A stretch of DNA of 64,000 nucleotides from JABFSM01 sp052389555 (GTDB taxonomy: Bacteria > Gemmatimonadota > Gemmatimonadetes > Gemmatimonadales > GWC2-71-9), in assembly GCA_052389555.1 (NCBI GenBank), contig JBQTHV010000014.1, positions 22,870 through 86,869 of the forward strand, given 5' to 3'. The position numbers and the translations under genes are program-made. The stretch's first letter is position 1. Every line of letters starts with the position of its first letter. Positions 31,127-39,590 of this stretch are shown in pieces. Under the pieces are notes generated by a model. The model saw nothing but the letters and a program-made list of their open reading frames with translations. It did not search any database and was not told the DNA's origin.

Positions 31127-31696
31127 GTGACCCGGCTCGCCGCTGCGACCCAGGCCGTCCTGGCGGCCTACCCCGCTGTCCTGGCCGGCTGCCGCCGGCG
31201 GGAGATCCCGGAACCGGTCTCCGGGGTCCCGCTGAGTCCCCACCTGGCCAGTTTGCTCGAGCACCTGGATCCCCGGACCCCGCTCGCCGTGGGCGAGCTG
31301 GCCCGCCGGCTCCGGGTGACCCCAGCCACCATCTCTCTCCAGCTCACTCGCCTGGTCGGTCTCGGTCTGATCGCCCGCAGCCGTGACCGGAGTGATGGCC
31401 GCCGGGTCCTGCTTCGGCTGACCGAAGCCGGAGTCGCGCTGCGCCAGAACCGATCCCTGCTCGATCCGAACCGGGTGCGGGCCGCCCTGGCGCGACTGTC
31501 CGCCCGGGAGCGGAGCCAATCGGTGGCCGGGCTTCGGGTCCTGGCCCGCGCCGCGGTCGCGCTCGCCTCCGAGCCCCCCAAGCACCTGCCGTCCGGCGGT
31601 CCGGCCGTCCGGCCGCCCGCGTTGCCGCCGAGCCGCCGAGGGCCGAGTGCCGAGTCACGAATCCAGCCCACCTCTCCACGGAGACCTCGGTCATGA
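31127..31696 (+). CDS. MarR-family transcriptional regulator
   Basis: 189 residues from GTG. Winged helix at about 55-105: LAVGELARRLRVTPATISLQ, LTRLVGLGLIARSRDRSDGR, RVLLRLTEAGVALRQNRSLL. The preceding helices (LLEHLDP) and following dimer helix (LARLSARERSQSVAGLRVLA) match MarR. The last 40 residues are repeat-encoded and Pro/Arg/Ser-rich. A perfect palindrome lies just upstream, so autoregulation and control of the divergent TonB-pxp operon are likely. ATGA overlaps the next gene. Confidence 0.88.
   Translation: MTRLAAATQAVLAAYPAVLAGCRRREIPEPVSGVPLSPHLASLLEHLDPRTPLAVGELARRLRVTPATISLQLTRLVGLGLIARSRDRSDGRRVLLRLTEAGVALRQNRSLLDPNRVRAALARLSARERSQSVAGLRVLARAAVALASEPPKHLPSGGPAVRPPALPPSRRGPSAESRIQPTSPRRPRS
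31590..31656. repeat. GTCCGGCC / GCCGAGCC array in the MarR C-terminus
   Basis: Degenerate units (GTCCGGCGGTCCGGCCGTCCGGCC, then GCCGAGCC and GCCGAGT) encode the Pro/Arg/Ser tail of the MarR protein. The family is the same as at 14470-14548. Confidence 0.7.
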
Positions 31697-32259
31697 ACTG
31701 GATCGAACGCCGCAAGCGTCGCGCCCGCCGGCGCCGCCTCATCCGCGGGTTAGGAGCCGGCGGTCTGCTCCTGGTCTCCGCATTGCTGGCCGGTACCGCG
31801 CTGCCGGCCGTCCGGATCCGGCGAGGCACCCTGACCCTCGCTCGATCACCGGAGGTCGTCTGGTGGGTGCTGACCGATCTGGATGGGATGCCCGCCTGGC
31901 GCTCTGATCTCCGCGCGGTGGAGCGGCTGCCCGACCGGGAGGGCCGGCTCGCCTGGAAAGAGGTCGGGCGAAGCGGGAGTCGAGTTGTCGAGCTTATCGA
32001 GGCGGAGCCGCTTCGGCGCCTGGTGATGGGGCGAACCGAAGGGGCCCGCACGATCCTCCGCACGATCGAGCTGGCCGAGCCGGAAGGGCTGAGCGGAACC
32101 GTGGTGACCGTGATCGAAGAAGAAAGGGTCGGGAACCCGATCGCTCGCGTGTTAACCCGGCTGCCCATTCCGCGCGATCGGACCCCGCGCTTGCTGCGCG
32201 ACCTCGCCGACCGGTTCGGGGACCGCCCGCCCGTCGCGGTGGGGCGCGGTGCGGGTTAA
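31693..32259 (+). CDS. SRPBCC-family (polyketide cyclase-like) membrane-anchored protein
   Basis: 188 residues, ATG overlapping the MarR TGA. A basic N-terminus (RRKRRARRRRLIRG) precedes a membrane helix (about 21-40). The rest is a START/SRPBCC-like domain: TLTLARSPEVVWWVLTDLDG, MPAWRSDLRAVERLPDREGR, LVMGRTEGARTILRTIELAE. Such domains hold hydrophobic ligands. Co-translation with the MarR gene suggests that it acts on the ligand sensed by it. The TAA stop is inside GCGGGTTAAT, close to the CGGGTTAGG motif. Convergent with arfB, overlapping four bases. Confidence 0.8.
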   Translation: MNWIERRKRRARRRRLIRGLGAGGLLLVSALLAGTALPAVRIRRGTLTLARSPEVVWWVLTDLDGMPAWRSDLRAVERLPDREGRLAWKEVGRSGSRVVELIEAEPLRRLVMGRTEGARTILRTIELAEPEGLSGTVVTVIEEERVGNPIARVLTRLPIPRDRTPRLLRDLADRFGDRPPVAVGRGAG

Positions 32260-32690
32260 TCCTGCTCGTTGATCCGGCTGCGCATCCGCTTGACCTCGCT
32301 CCGCCGGCGCTTGGCCTCGAGCCGCCGGCGCCGCTCGGCGGGGGGAACCCTGGTGCGGCGGCGCGGCTTGGGTGGAACGACTGCTCGCGCCAGAAGCTTG
32401 ACCAATCGCGCGGTCACGGCTTCCCGGTTCCGGAGCTGGCTTCGGCTCCCTGCTTCGGTAAGACGCAGCCACCCTTCGCGGTCGAGCCGGGAACCGAGTC
32501 GCTCCCGGAGCAGGGCTCGCGCTGCGGCGTTCGGGGCGCTACTGGTTTCGAGATTCCACCAGAGCTCGACCCGGGTCGAAGAAGTGTTGACGTGCTGGCC
32601 GCCGGGACCGCCCGCCCGCGTCGCGCGATACACGAGCTCCGCGCGAGGAATCCGGAGCGGGCCGGCCGGGAGCACCTCGCGTTGGGGCAT
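32256..32690 (-). CDS. arfB: Alternative ribosome-rescue factor ArfB (YaeJ)
   Basis: 144 residues. N-terminal RF-type domain with IPRAELVYRATRAGGPGGQHVN, where GGQ is the hydrolysis motif, followed by TSSTRVELWWNLETS and the C-terminal basic tail (KPRRRTRVPPAERRRRLEAK) that enters the empty mRNA channel. It rescues stalled ribosomes by cutting peptidyl-tRNA without a stop codon. Size fits (about 140). No regulatory site seen. Confidence 0.93.
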   Translation of the reverse strand: MPQREVLPAGPLRIPRAELVYRATRAGGPGGQHVNTSSTRVELWWNLETSSAPNAAARALLRERLGSRLDREGWLRLTEAGSRSQLRNREAVTARLVKLLARAVVPPKPRRRTRVPPAERRRRLEAKRRRSEVKRMRSRINEQD

Positions 32691-32706
32691 GAACCCAATG
32701 TAAGAG

Positions 32707-32736
32707 GTGACTCGGCACTCGGCACTCGGTGCTTGG
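32707..32736. repeat. Short GGCACTC tandem array
   Basis: Three GGCACTC/GACTCGGC copies in the divergent gap between arfB and thpR. It is the reverse complement of the GCCGAGT unit seen at 14470-14514. Confidence 0.6.
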
Positions 32737-32775
32737 CGGTTGCGGTTCTTCGAGCAGCGGTTAGCCTTCAGCGCG

Positions 32776-33327
32776 ATGCGGCTCTTTGTTGCGGTTCCCT
32801 TGCCGGCGCTGGCGCTGGACCAGGCGAGCTCCGCGCTGCGAAGCCTTCGGAAGCACGAATGGCCGGTGCGTTGGGTTCGCGATGACGGGCTTCACATCAC
32901 GCTCAAGTTCTACGGCGAAGTCACTGCGGACCGCGCGGCCGCGATCGAAGAAGTTTTGCGTCACGCCGCGGCCGGGATCCGGCGGCTGACCCTGGGCTTG
33001 GGCTGCGGCGGTGTTTTTCCCAACGCCCAGCGTCCTCGGGTGCTCCATCTGCAAGTGCAGTCCAGCCCGGACCTCGAGCTGCTTCAGGATCGACTGGAGC
33101 GCGCGTCCGCCGAGCTTGGCTTCGCGCCGGAGGGGCGGCCCTTCGTCCCCCACATTACCCTGGGCCGGGTTCGCGAAGGCCACCGCCTGCCCGCCGATGC
33201 GATGCGGCGGCTCGAAGGGGTGCCGGCCGTTGCATCGTTCGAAGCCGATCGGGTGGTGTTGTTCGAGAGTCGGCTGGCTCCCGACGGCCCGGTCTATCAC
33301 GCGCGGGCTGCCGAGCTCCTGGCGTGA
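32776..33327 (+). CDS. thpR: RNA 2',3'-cyclic phosphodiesterase ThpR
   Basis: 183 residues; ATG 32776 begins MRLFVAVPLP, the usual N-terminus of the family. The two catalytic HxTx motifs are HITLKF (about residue 41) and HITLGR (about 127) of the 2H phosphoesterase fold. The enzyme opens 2',3'-cyclic phosphate ends of RNA. The GTG/ATG of the next gene overlaps its stop. Confidence 0.92.
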   Translation: MRLFVAVPLPALALDQASSALRSLRKHEWPVRWVRDDGLHITLKFYGEVTADRAAAIEEVLRHAAAGIRRLTLGLGCGGVFPNAQRPRVLHLQVQSSPDLELLQDRLERASAELGFAPEGRPFVPHITLGRVREGHRLPADAMRRLEGVPAVASFEADRVVLFESRLAPDGPVYHARAAELLA

Positions 33328-33962
33328 TGCGGGGATGTCTCACGCTCCCGTTCCGGATCCTGTTCCTGGTCCTCCTCGCGGCCGGATTGGTGTTGGCGTG
33401 GACTTATCGCCACGAGCTGCGCCGGCGTATCCACGCCTGGACGGCGGACCCCGAAACGGAAGCCGAAGGCCGGGCGGATCCCGGATTGGTGCCGGGAGCG
33501 CGCGCGCGGCTTGCCGAGGTCGGCCGGGCTCGGACCGACAGCATCGTGCTCACGGCGGCCCAAGTGGCGAGCCTGCTGGCCGCCCAAGCAGAGCAGCGCG
33601 TGCCGGGGGCGGTGGATTCGATCACGGTGCGACTGCAATCCGATGAGGTCGAAATCCGCGGCCGGATCGCGACGCGCCTGGTGCGGACCCCGCTGGGACC
33701 GGCGGGTCAGGTGCTGCGCGAGCGCGAATGGCTCGAGGCCGGCGGCCCGGTGGCCTTCCGGCGCGCCGGCCTGGCCGAGTGGCGGGTGGAGCGGGTTAGG
33801 GTGCGCGGCCTCCCGATCCCCCGCACCGTGCTGGCGGGCTGGTGGCGGCAGTTCGCGGGAGCGACCGACGGGATCGTTGCGGTGCCGCTGCCCGCGTCGG
33901 TCGGCGGATTGCGGGTGACCCCGGAGGGCCTGGTGCTCTACGGCACCCGCGCCTCCCGCTAG
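33327..33962 (+). CDS. Hypothetical single-membrane-segment protein
   Basis: 211 residues; ATG 33327 overlaps the TGA of thpR, GTG 33324 is one codon earlier. A membrane helix (LPFRILFLVLLAAGLVLAW, about 6-25) is followed by a charged linker and a domain with ARTDSIVLTAAQVASLLAAQ, DSITVRLQSDEVEIRGRIAT, RRAGLAEWRVERVRVRGLPI and VAVPLPASVGGLRVTPEGLV. The two-part beta pattern suggests a lipid-binding or LmeA/YtpI-like fold, but I cannot name a family. It sits between thpR and an NtrC regulator, 12 bases before the latter. Confidence 0.65.
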   Translation: MRGCLTLPFRILFLVLLAAGLVLAWTYRHELRRRIHAWTADPETEAEGRADPGLVPGARARLAEVGRARTDSIVLTAAQVASLLAAQAEQRVPGAVDSITVRLQSDEVEIRGRIATRLVRTPLGPAGQVLREREWLEAGGPVAFRRAGLAEWRVERVRVRGLPIPRTVLAGWWRQFAGATDGIVAVPLPASVGGLRVTPEGLVLYGTRASR

Positions 33963-33974
33963 CGGAGATCGGCG

Positions 33975-35339
33975 ATGGCGAATCGGGTCCTGGTCATCGA
34001 CGACGAAGAGGGCATTCGGCAGGCCCTGCGCCAGGTGCTCGAATACGAGGGCTGGGAAGTCCGCACCGCGGGCTCGGGGGGCGAGGGGATCACCGGCTAC
34101 CCCGAGTTCCGACCCCAGGTGGTGCTGCTCGACGTGAAGATGGCGGGCCTCGACGGCCTGGATACCCTAACCCGCCTGCGCGAGCTGGACCCGCCGGCTA
34201 CCGTGGTCATGATCTCCGGCCACGGCACCATCGCCACGGCGGTCCAGGCGACCCGGCGGGGGGCGTTCGATTTTCTGGAGAAGCCGCTCGATGCGGACAA
34301 GCTGCTGGTCACGCTGCGCAATGCGCTCCAGCATTCCGCCCTGGCGAATCAAAATCGCGAGCTCCGGCGGGTGCTCGACCGCCGGTACCTCATGGTGGGG
34401 CAGAGTGTCGCGCTGGAGGAGGTGCGGTCGCTGATCGCGCGGGTGGGACCCACCAACGCGCGAGTGTTCATCCTGGGCGACAACGGAACCGGCAAGGAGC
34501 TGGTGGCCCGGGCGCTGCACGAGAACTCGCCGCGGCGGGAGCATCCCTTTGTCGAGGTGAATTGCGCGGCGATCCCCTCGGAGCTCATCGAGAGCGAGCT
34601 CTTCGGCCACATGAAAGGCAGCTTCACGGGCGCCTTTGCGGACCGGGCCGGCAAGTTCGAGCTCGCCGACGGCGGGACGCTGTTTCTGGACGAAGTCGGC
34701 GACATGTCCCTCTCGGCGCAGGCCAAGGTCCTCCGGGTACTCCAGGAGGGAGTGGTGACCCGGATCGGGGCGGCACGATCGGTCGAGGTCGATGTGCGCG
34801 TGTTAGCCGCCACCAACAAGAATCTCGAGAAGGAAATCGCGGCGGGACGGTTCCGGGAGGATCTCTGGCATCGGCTCAACGTGATCCCGATCCGGGTTCC
34901 GCCGCTACGCGAGCGGCTCGAAGATCTGCCCCTGCTGGTGGAACACTTTATCGCCGTGCTGAGCGGTGAGGCCGGGGTCATCCCCAAGACCTTTCATCCC
35001 GACGCGCTCAGGGCGCTCGCCCGGCGGGACTGGCCGGGCAACGTGCGCGAGCTTCGCAACGGGGTGGAACGCCTGCTGATCCTGGCCCCGGGCCGCAGCG
35101 TGACCGCGACCGACGTCGCTCGGGTCCTCCCGTTGCCCGAGGGAGCGGAGCCGGTGCCCGAGCCGCAGCGCCCGGTCACTCTGGAAAGCTTTCGGCAGGA
35201 GACCGAACGGGCCTTCATCCTGGCTAAACTGCAGGAGCTCAACTGGAACATCGCCGAGACCGCGCGGGAGCTCTCGATTCCGCGCTCCAACCTGTACAAG
35301 AAGATCCAGCAGTATGGCCTGAGCCGGGAGATGCGGTGA
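33975..35339 (+). CDS. Sigma-54-dependent response regulator (NtrC family)
   Basis: 454 residues. Receiver domain about 4-120 (VLVIDDEEGIRQALRQVL, phosphorylated Asp in VLLDVKMAG), AAA+ domain about 145-375 with Walker A GDNGTGKELVARALHE, the sigma-54 contact loop GSFTGAF (usual GAFTGA, second residue changed to Ser), Walker B GGTLFLDEVGDM, then a Fis-type helix-turn-helix (NIAETARELSIPRSNLYKKI). It activates sigma-54 promoters when phosphorylated. No kinase is adjacent. GTG of the next gene overlaps its stop. Confidence 0.93.
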   Translation: MANRVLVIDDEEGIRQALRQVLEYEGWEVRTAGSGGEGITGYPEFRPQVVLLDVKMAGLDGLDTLTRLRELDPPATVVMISGHGTIATAVQATRRGAFDFLEKPLDADKLLVTLRNALQHSALANQNRELRRVLDRRYLMVGQSVALEEVRSLIARVGPTNARVFILGDNGTGKELVARALHENSPRREHPFVEVNCAAIPSELIESELFGHMKGSFTGAFADRAGKFELADGGTLFLDEVGDMSLSAQAKVLRVLQEGVVTRIGAARSVEVDVRVLAATNKNLEKEIAAGRFREDLWHRLNVIPIRVPPLRERLEDLPLLVEHFIAVLSGEAGVIPKTFHPDALRALARRDWPGNVRELRNGVERLLILAPGRSVTATDVARVLPLPEGAEPVPEPQRPVTLESFRQETERAFILAKLQELNWNIAETARELSIPRSNLYKKIQQYGLSREMR

Positions 35340-35782
35340 CTCCGCCGGCCTCCGGCTCGCCGCCACCGCGCGACTGGGACAAGGAGCTGGCTGAGATCGA
35401 CCGGCTGATGGCCAAGCAGCCGGCCGCTCCGGCGCCGGTCCCAACCAGCCGCCCGACCGCCCAACCGCCCAGCCGCCCCACCACCGGCCGCGCCGCGCTC
35501 GGTGCCTGGCTGCGCGTGCTCCTGGGGGCAGCCCTCGGCGTCGCGATGACCCAGTGGCCCTATGCGAGCGATTGCGGGTTAGGCCTCGTGCTCTATCTCG
35601 GCGCTGCGAGCGGAGTGGTGCTCGCCGGACTCTGGGCCATGGTGGCGAGCTGGAAGCGCCGGATGCCGCTCGCCCATGTGGTTGCCCTGGCCGTTCTGCT
35701 CTGGGGCGCTATCCTGGTCGGTCAGGTGATCCTGGATCGGACCCTGTACGTGAAGGTGCCCAAGACCTGGACCTGTTCATGA
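35336..35782 (+). CDS. Small membrane protein
   Basis: 148 residues from GTG overlapping the TGA of the regulator gene (GTGA). N-terminal 55 residues are cytosolic, start with a charged helix (WDKELAEIDRLMAKQP) and continue with a repeat-encoded Pro/Ser/Thr linker. Three membrane segments follow (about 58-74, 84-104, 112-132). The final residues VPKTWTCS end in the ATGA overlap with the aldehyde dehydrogenase gene. Function unknown; co-translation with both neighbours. Confidence 0.65.
   Translation: MTPPASGSPPPRDWDKELAEIDRLMAKQPAAPAPVPTSRPTAQPPSRPTTGRAALGAWLRVLLGAALGVAMTQWPYASDCGLGLVLYLGAASGVVLAGLWAMVASWKRRMPLAHVVALAVLLWGAILVGQVILDRTLYVKVPKTWTCS
35441..35480. repeat. CCGCCCAACC / CCAGCCGC array in a membrane-protein linker
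   Basis: Degenerate CAGCCGCC, GACCGCCC and AACCGCCC units encode SRPTAQPPSRPTTG before the first membrane segment of the 148-residue protein. Assigned to the CCGAGCCG family with less certainty. Confidence 0.55.
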
Positions 35783-37266
35783 CGAAGACCTTCCGCAACT
35801 TCATCGCCGGCCGTTGGACCGCGCCCAGTACGCGCCGCTACCTCGAGAACCGGGATCCCGCGGACACCCGCCGGAGCATCGGCCGATTCCCCGATTCGGA
35901 CTTCGACGACGTACACGCGGCGGTGCGCGCCGCCGAAGCGGGCTTCCGGCTCTGGTCGCGAGTGCCCGCCCCGGCGCGCGGCGAGGTACTCCGCCGAGTG
36001 GGTGATCTCCTCAGCGAGCGGAAGGAGGAGCTCGCTCGCGCGATGACCCGGGAGATGGGCAAGATCCTCGCGGAAACTCGAGGTGATGTGCAGGAGGGGA
36101 TCGACACCGCCTACTACGCCGCTTCGGAGGGTCGCCGGCTGTTCGGCCGCACGGTGCCGAGCGAGCTGCGCCGGAAGTGGGCAATGAGCTACCGGCGTCC
36201 GATCGGGGTGGCTGGGCTCATTACGCCGTTCAACTTTCCCATGGCGATTCCGACCTGGAAGATGTTTCCCGCGCTGCTCTGCGGGAACGCGGTGGTATTC
36301 AAGCCTTCCGAGGACGTCCCCCACACCGCGCACCTCCTGGTCGAGATCTTGCTGGAAGCCGGTCTGCCGCCCGAGGTCATCCAGCTCGTACATGGTCGCG
36401 GCGAGACCGCCGGCAAAGCGCTGGTCGAGCATCCCGGCGTCCCGGTCATTTCGTTCACCGGCTCCACCGCCACCGGCGCCGCGATCGGCGAGATCTCCGG
36501 CCGGATGCACAAGCGGCTCTCGCTCGAGATGGGCGGCAAGAATGCGATGATCGTGATGGACGATGCCGATCTCGATCTCGCGCTTGAGGGAATCCTCTGG
36601 GGCGCCTTCGGGACGACCGGCCAGCGCTGCACGGCCACGAGCCGGCTCCTGCTGCATCGGCGGATCCACGACCGGTTCCTCCAGCGCGTGGTCGATGCCG
36701 CGGATCGCATGGTGCTGGGGCACGGACTGCGTCCCGAGACCCAGGTAGGGCCGCTGATTCACGAAGCCGCGCGGCAGAAAGTCGAGGAGTACGTGGAGAT
36801 CGGTCGCGAGGAGGGACTCGAGCTGGTGCTGGGCGGGCGGCGGCCCCGAAGCCCGCGGCTCGCCCGCGGGTGGTTCTATCGTCCCACGGTCTTCGCCGGA
36901 GCACGGGCCGGGAGCCGGCTCGCGCAGGAGGAAATCTTCGGACCGGTGCTCACGGTGATCCGGTTCGGCACCTTCGACGAGGCGTTACGGGTCAACAACA
37001 GCGTGAAATACGGTTTGTCGAGCTCGCTCTACACCCGGAATGCCGACCTGGCGTTTCGCGCGATGCAGGAGCTCGATACCGGGATCACCTACCTCAACGC
37101 CCCAACCATCGGCGCCGAGGCGCACCTGCCCTTCGGCGGTGTCAAACAGACCGGTAACGGCCATCGCGAGGGTGGTTGGGAGGTCTACGATTTCTATAGC
37201 GAGACGAAAGTGTGCTATGTCGACTACTCGGGAACGCTGCAGCGGGCCCAGATCGACACCTACTGA
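35779..37266 (+). CDS. NAD(P)-dependent aldehyde dehydrogenase
   Basis: 495 residues, ATG overlapping the previous TGA. Family motifs: GVAGLITPFNFPMAIPTWKM, FKPSEDVPHTAHLL, FTGSTATGAAI, Glu250 in LEMGGKNAMIV and catalytic Cys284 in TTGQRCTATSRL, exactly 34 residues apart as usual; C-terminal LNAPTIGAEAHLPFGGVKQTG and GHREGGWEVYDFYSE. It oxidises aldehydes to acids with NAD(P). The pattern is near the ALDH7/semialdehyde group, but the substrate is not certain. A large fold-back repeat lies between it and rpoD. Confidence 0.92.
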   Translation: MTKTFRNFIAGRWTAPSTRRYLENRDPADTRRSIGRFPDSDFDDVHAAVRAAEAGFRLWSRVPAPARGEVLRRVGDLLSERKEELARAMTREMGKILAETRGDVQEGIDTAYYAASEGRRLFGRTVPSELRRKWAMSYRRPIGVAGLITPFNFPMAIPTWKMFPALLCGNAVVFKPSEDVPHTAHLLVEILLEAGLPPEVIQLVHGRGETAGKALVEHPGVPVISFTGSTATGAAIGEISGRMHKRLSLEMGGKNAMIVMDDADLDLALEGILWGAFGTTGQRCTATSRLLLHRRIHDRFLQRVVDAADRMVLGHGLRPETQVGPLIHEAARQKVEEYVEIGREEGLELVLGGRRPRSPRLARGWFYRPTVFAGARAGSRLAQEEIFGPVLTVIRFGTFDEALRVNNSVKYGLSSSLYTRNADLAFRAMQELDTGITYLNAPTIGAEAHLPFGGVKQTGNGHREGGWEVYDFYSETKVCYVDYSGTLQRAQIDTY

Positions 37267-37300
37267 ATTGACGTGGGTGGAGGAACGGGGTTATTCGTTT

Positions 37301-37417
37301 AGGTGAGAGGACACCGAGGTGAGAGGTGACAGGTGAGAGGTGACAGGTGAGAGGTAGCCTCTTCGGGGTCCACCGCTGAGCTCTCACGTCTCACCTCTCA
37401 CCTCTCACCTCTCACCC
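37301..37417. repeat. Fold-back array of GTGAGAGG units
   Basis: Left arm 37301-37354: GTGAGAGG and GTGACAGG units. Right arm 37381-37417: CTCTCACC units. The arms can pair over about 35 bases. It ends 25 bases before the rpoD GTG and fills most of the 175-base gap, so it overlaps the rpoD leader. The unit is shared with 22344-22375 and 18050-18100. Confidence 0.85.
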
Positions 37418-37441
37418 ATCGAGGGAGCCTGGTCTAAGCAC

Positions 37442-38326
37442 GTGGCACTGAAACCCCTTCAGGTCGGCGCTGGCGGCAAAGGTGGCGCCTCGGATCCAGC
37501 CGAGGAGGGGTCGCTCGACCTGTACCTTCGGGAAATCTCCAAATATCCGCTCATTCCGCAGGAAGAAGAGATCAATCTGGCCAAACGAATCCGGGCCGGG
37601 GATCAGGAGGCGCTCGACAAGCTGGTGCGGAGCAACCTCCGCTTCGTGGTCTCGGTGGCGAAGAAGTATCAGAACCAGGGTGTTTCGCTTGCCGATCTGA
37701 TCAATGAAGGCAACCTTGGCTTGATCCGCGCCGCCCACAAGTTCGACGAGACCAAGGGAACCAAGTTCATCTCGTATGCGGTCTGGTGGATCCGACAGGC
37801 GATTCTTCAGGCCCTGGCGGAACAGAGCCGGATCGTTCGGGTCCCGCTCAATCGCGCCGGCACCTTGCACCGGATCACCCGCCGGTCATCCGTGCTGCTT
37901 CAGGAGCTGGGCCGGGAGCCCACTCCTGCCGAGATTGCGGAGGGGATGGATCTGGACATGGAGGAGGTCGAGAAGACGCTCTCGATCTCCCAGAACCATG
38001 TGTCCCTCGATGCACCGCTCGCCCCCGGCGAAGACAACCGGCTGCTGGACTATCTCCCCGACAATCAGAACCCCGGTCCCGACGCGGAGACGTTTGAAAA
38101 CGCGCTCAACCAGTGCATCGAGACGGTTCTCAAGGATCTCAAGGAGCGCGAGGCGACCATCCTCCGGCTGTACTTCGGGCTCGACAGTCCGGAGCCCATG
38201 ACCCTGGAGGAAATCGGCGCGAAGCTGGGGATCACCCGTGAGCGGGTGCGTCAGATCAAAGAGAAAGCGCTGTCGCGGCTTCGCCACGTAAGCAGCTCGA
38301 AGGCCCTCGAATCGTTTCTCTCCTGA
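37442..38326 (+). CDS. rpoD: RNA polymerase sigma factor, RpoD/SigA type without region 1.1
   Basis: 294 residues from GTG. Region 1.2 LDLYLREISKYPLIPQEEEI, region 2 NLRFVVSVAKKYQNQGVSLA, LINEGNLGLIRAAHKFDETK and the -10 recognition YAVWWIRQAI, region 3 around LGREPTPAEIAEGM, region 4 LKEREATILRLYFGLD and GITRERVRQIKEKALSRLR. Region 1.1 is missing, so it could be the primary sigma of the organism or a group 2 paralogue; the family name is sure, the group is not. The stop TGA overlaps the next gene, which probably starts at CTG. Confidence 0.92.
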   Translation: MALKPLQVGAGGKGGASDPAEEGSLDLYLREISKYPLIPQEEEINLAKRIRAGDQEALDKLVRSNLRFVVSVAKKYQNQGVSLADLINEGNLGLIRAAHKFDETKGTKFISYAVWWIRQAILQALAEQSRIVRVPLNRAGTLHRITRRSSVLLQELGREPTPAEIAEGMDLDMEEVEKTLSISQNHVSLDAPLAPGEDNRLLDYLPDNQNPGPDAETFENALNQCIETVLKDLKEREATILRLYFGLDSPEPMTLEEIGAKLGITRERVRQIKEKALSRLRHVSSSKALESFLS

Positions 38327-39552
38327 ACATCAGACTGTTGGTAGTCCTGGCCGGATTCGTGGCGGCCTGCGCCCGCCCCGAGCTTCGGCCGGCAAGCCCA
38401 GGTGGGCTTGCGCCCGAGGTCCGCGTGGGCATCGTAACGGGTGAGGGCTCACTTACACTTGGTGGTGGCGGAGCGCTCACCCTCGCCGCGCCGGAGCGTG
38501 GGTGGGCTGGCGCCGTTCCGTCCGGCGTAACGGCGCGTGTCGACGTGCGAGAGGGACTGCTGCATCTCGGCACCGAGCCCGGTGAATCGAGGGCTGGTCC
38601 TGACCTGATCGTCGCGGGAGAGCGCAGCGAGGTCCCGGTTCGGGTGAACGGCCACGATTATCGCGGTGCCGTGTTCCTGCGGGCTGCCGGGAACCGGATG
38701 ACCGTGATCAACCGGTTGGATTTGGAGGACTATCTGGTCGGCGTCGTCGGGGCCGAGCTGGGCATCCGCCCCGAGGCCGAATTCTCCGCGCTGCTCGCTC
38801 AAGCAGTCACATCGCGCACCCTCGCGCTTCAGCGAATCGCGCGATCTCGCCGTGGCCAGGTCTACGATCTCCTCGCCAGCGTTTCCGACCAGCTCTATGG
38901 TGGTATTGGGCAGGAGACCGAGCTTGCGGCGCGGGCGGTGCGGGAGACCCGCGGACAGGTATTGGTCCATCAGGGCCAGGTCATCGACGCCTTTTTCCAC
39001 TCGACCTGCGCTGGGCGTACGGCGGCGGGGACTGAAGTCTTCGCGGCGGCGGATCGCCCCTATTTGCGCTCGATACGCGATCTCGACGAAGGGGGCCGGC
39101 CCTGGTGCGTCATCTCTCCTCGCTATCGCTGGCGGGAAGTCTGGACTGAGGAAAGATTGATCAGATCCCTGCGCGAGACGCTTCCCGCCGCAGGGGGGTC
39201 CGCTGCGCTCGCCAACGCGGTGCGCGATCTTCGAGTGACCCAACGGACCGAAACCGGTCGGGTCGCGCGCCTTCTGGTCCGCGGGATCCGGGACTCTCTG
39301 ATCGTGAGCGGACCGGTCGCGAGGCAGATCCTGCGCCCGCCCCAGGGAGGTTTGCTCCGGAGCGCGGACTTCACGCTGCAGATTACTCGAAATGGGGAGC
39401 GGATCGTCGAGGTCAACGCCGATGGTGCCGGGGCCGGTCATGGGGTCGGCATGTGCCAGTGGGGCGCGATCGGCCGGGCGCGGGCCGGATTGTCCTATCA
39501 GGCCATCCTCGCGGCTTATTTTCCAGGCACCGAATTGTCCCGCTGGTACTGA
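38323..39552 (+). CDS. SpoIID/LytB domain lipoprotein
   Basis: 409 residues if translation starts at CTG 38323, which overlaps the TGA of rpoD (CTGA). That start gives MNIRLLVVLAGFVAAC, a perfect lipobox signal with an Arg; the alternative TTG 38338 would lose the charged end. The SpoIID domain (about 120-405) shows LDLEDYLVGVVGAELG, LLAQAVTSRTLALQRIARSR, DAFFHSTCAGRTAAG and GAGHGVGMCQWGAIGRARAG. In spore formers SpoIID is a murein transglycosylase-like enzyme; in Gram-negatives it acts on the cell wall or denuded glycan. Confidence 0.88.
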   Translation: MNIRLLVVLAGFVAACARPELRPASPGGLAPEVRVGIVTGEGSLTLGGGGALTLAAPERGWAGAVPSGVTARVDVREGLLHLGTEPGESRAGPDLIVAGERSEVPVRVNGHDYRGAVFLRAAGNRMTVINRLDLEDYLVGVVGAELGIRPEAEFSALLAQAVTSRTLALQRIARSRRGQVYDLLASVSDQLYGGIGQETELAARAVRETRGQVLVHQGQVIDAFFHSTCAGRTAAGTEVFAAADRPYLRSIRDLDEGGRPWCVISPRYRWREVWTEERLIRSLRETLPAAGGSAALANAVRDLRVTQRTETGRVARLLVRGIRDSLIVSGPVARQILRPPQGGLLRSADFTLQITRNGERIVEVNADGAGAGHGVGMCQWGAIGRARAGLSYQAILAAYFPGTELSRWY

Positions 39553-39590
39553 CTCCTGACCCCTGACCCCCCTTCACGCCGGGGTTCTCC

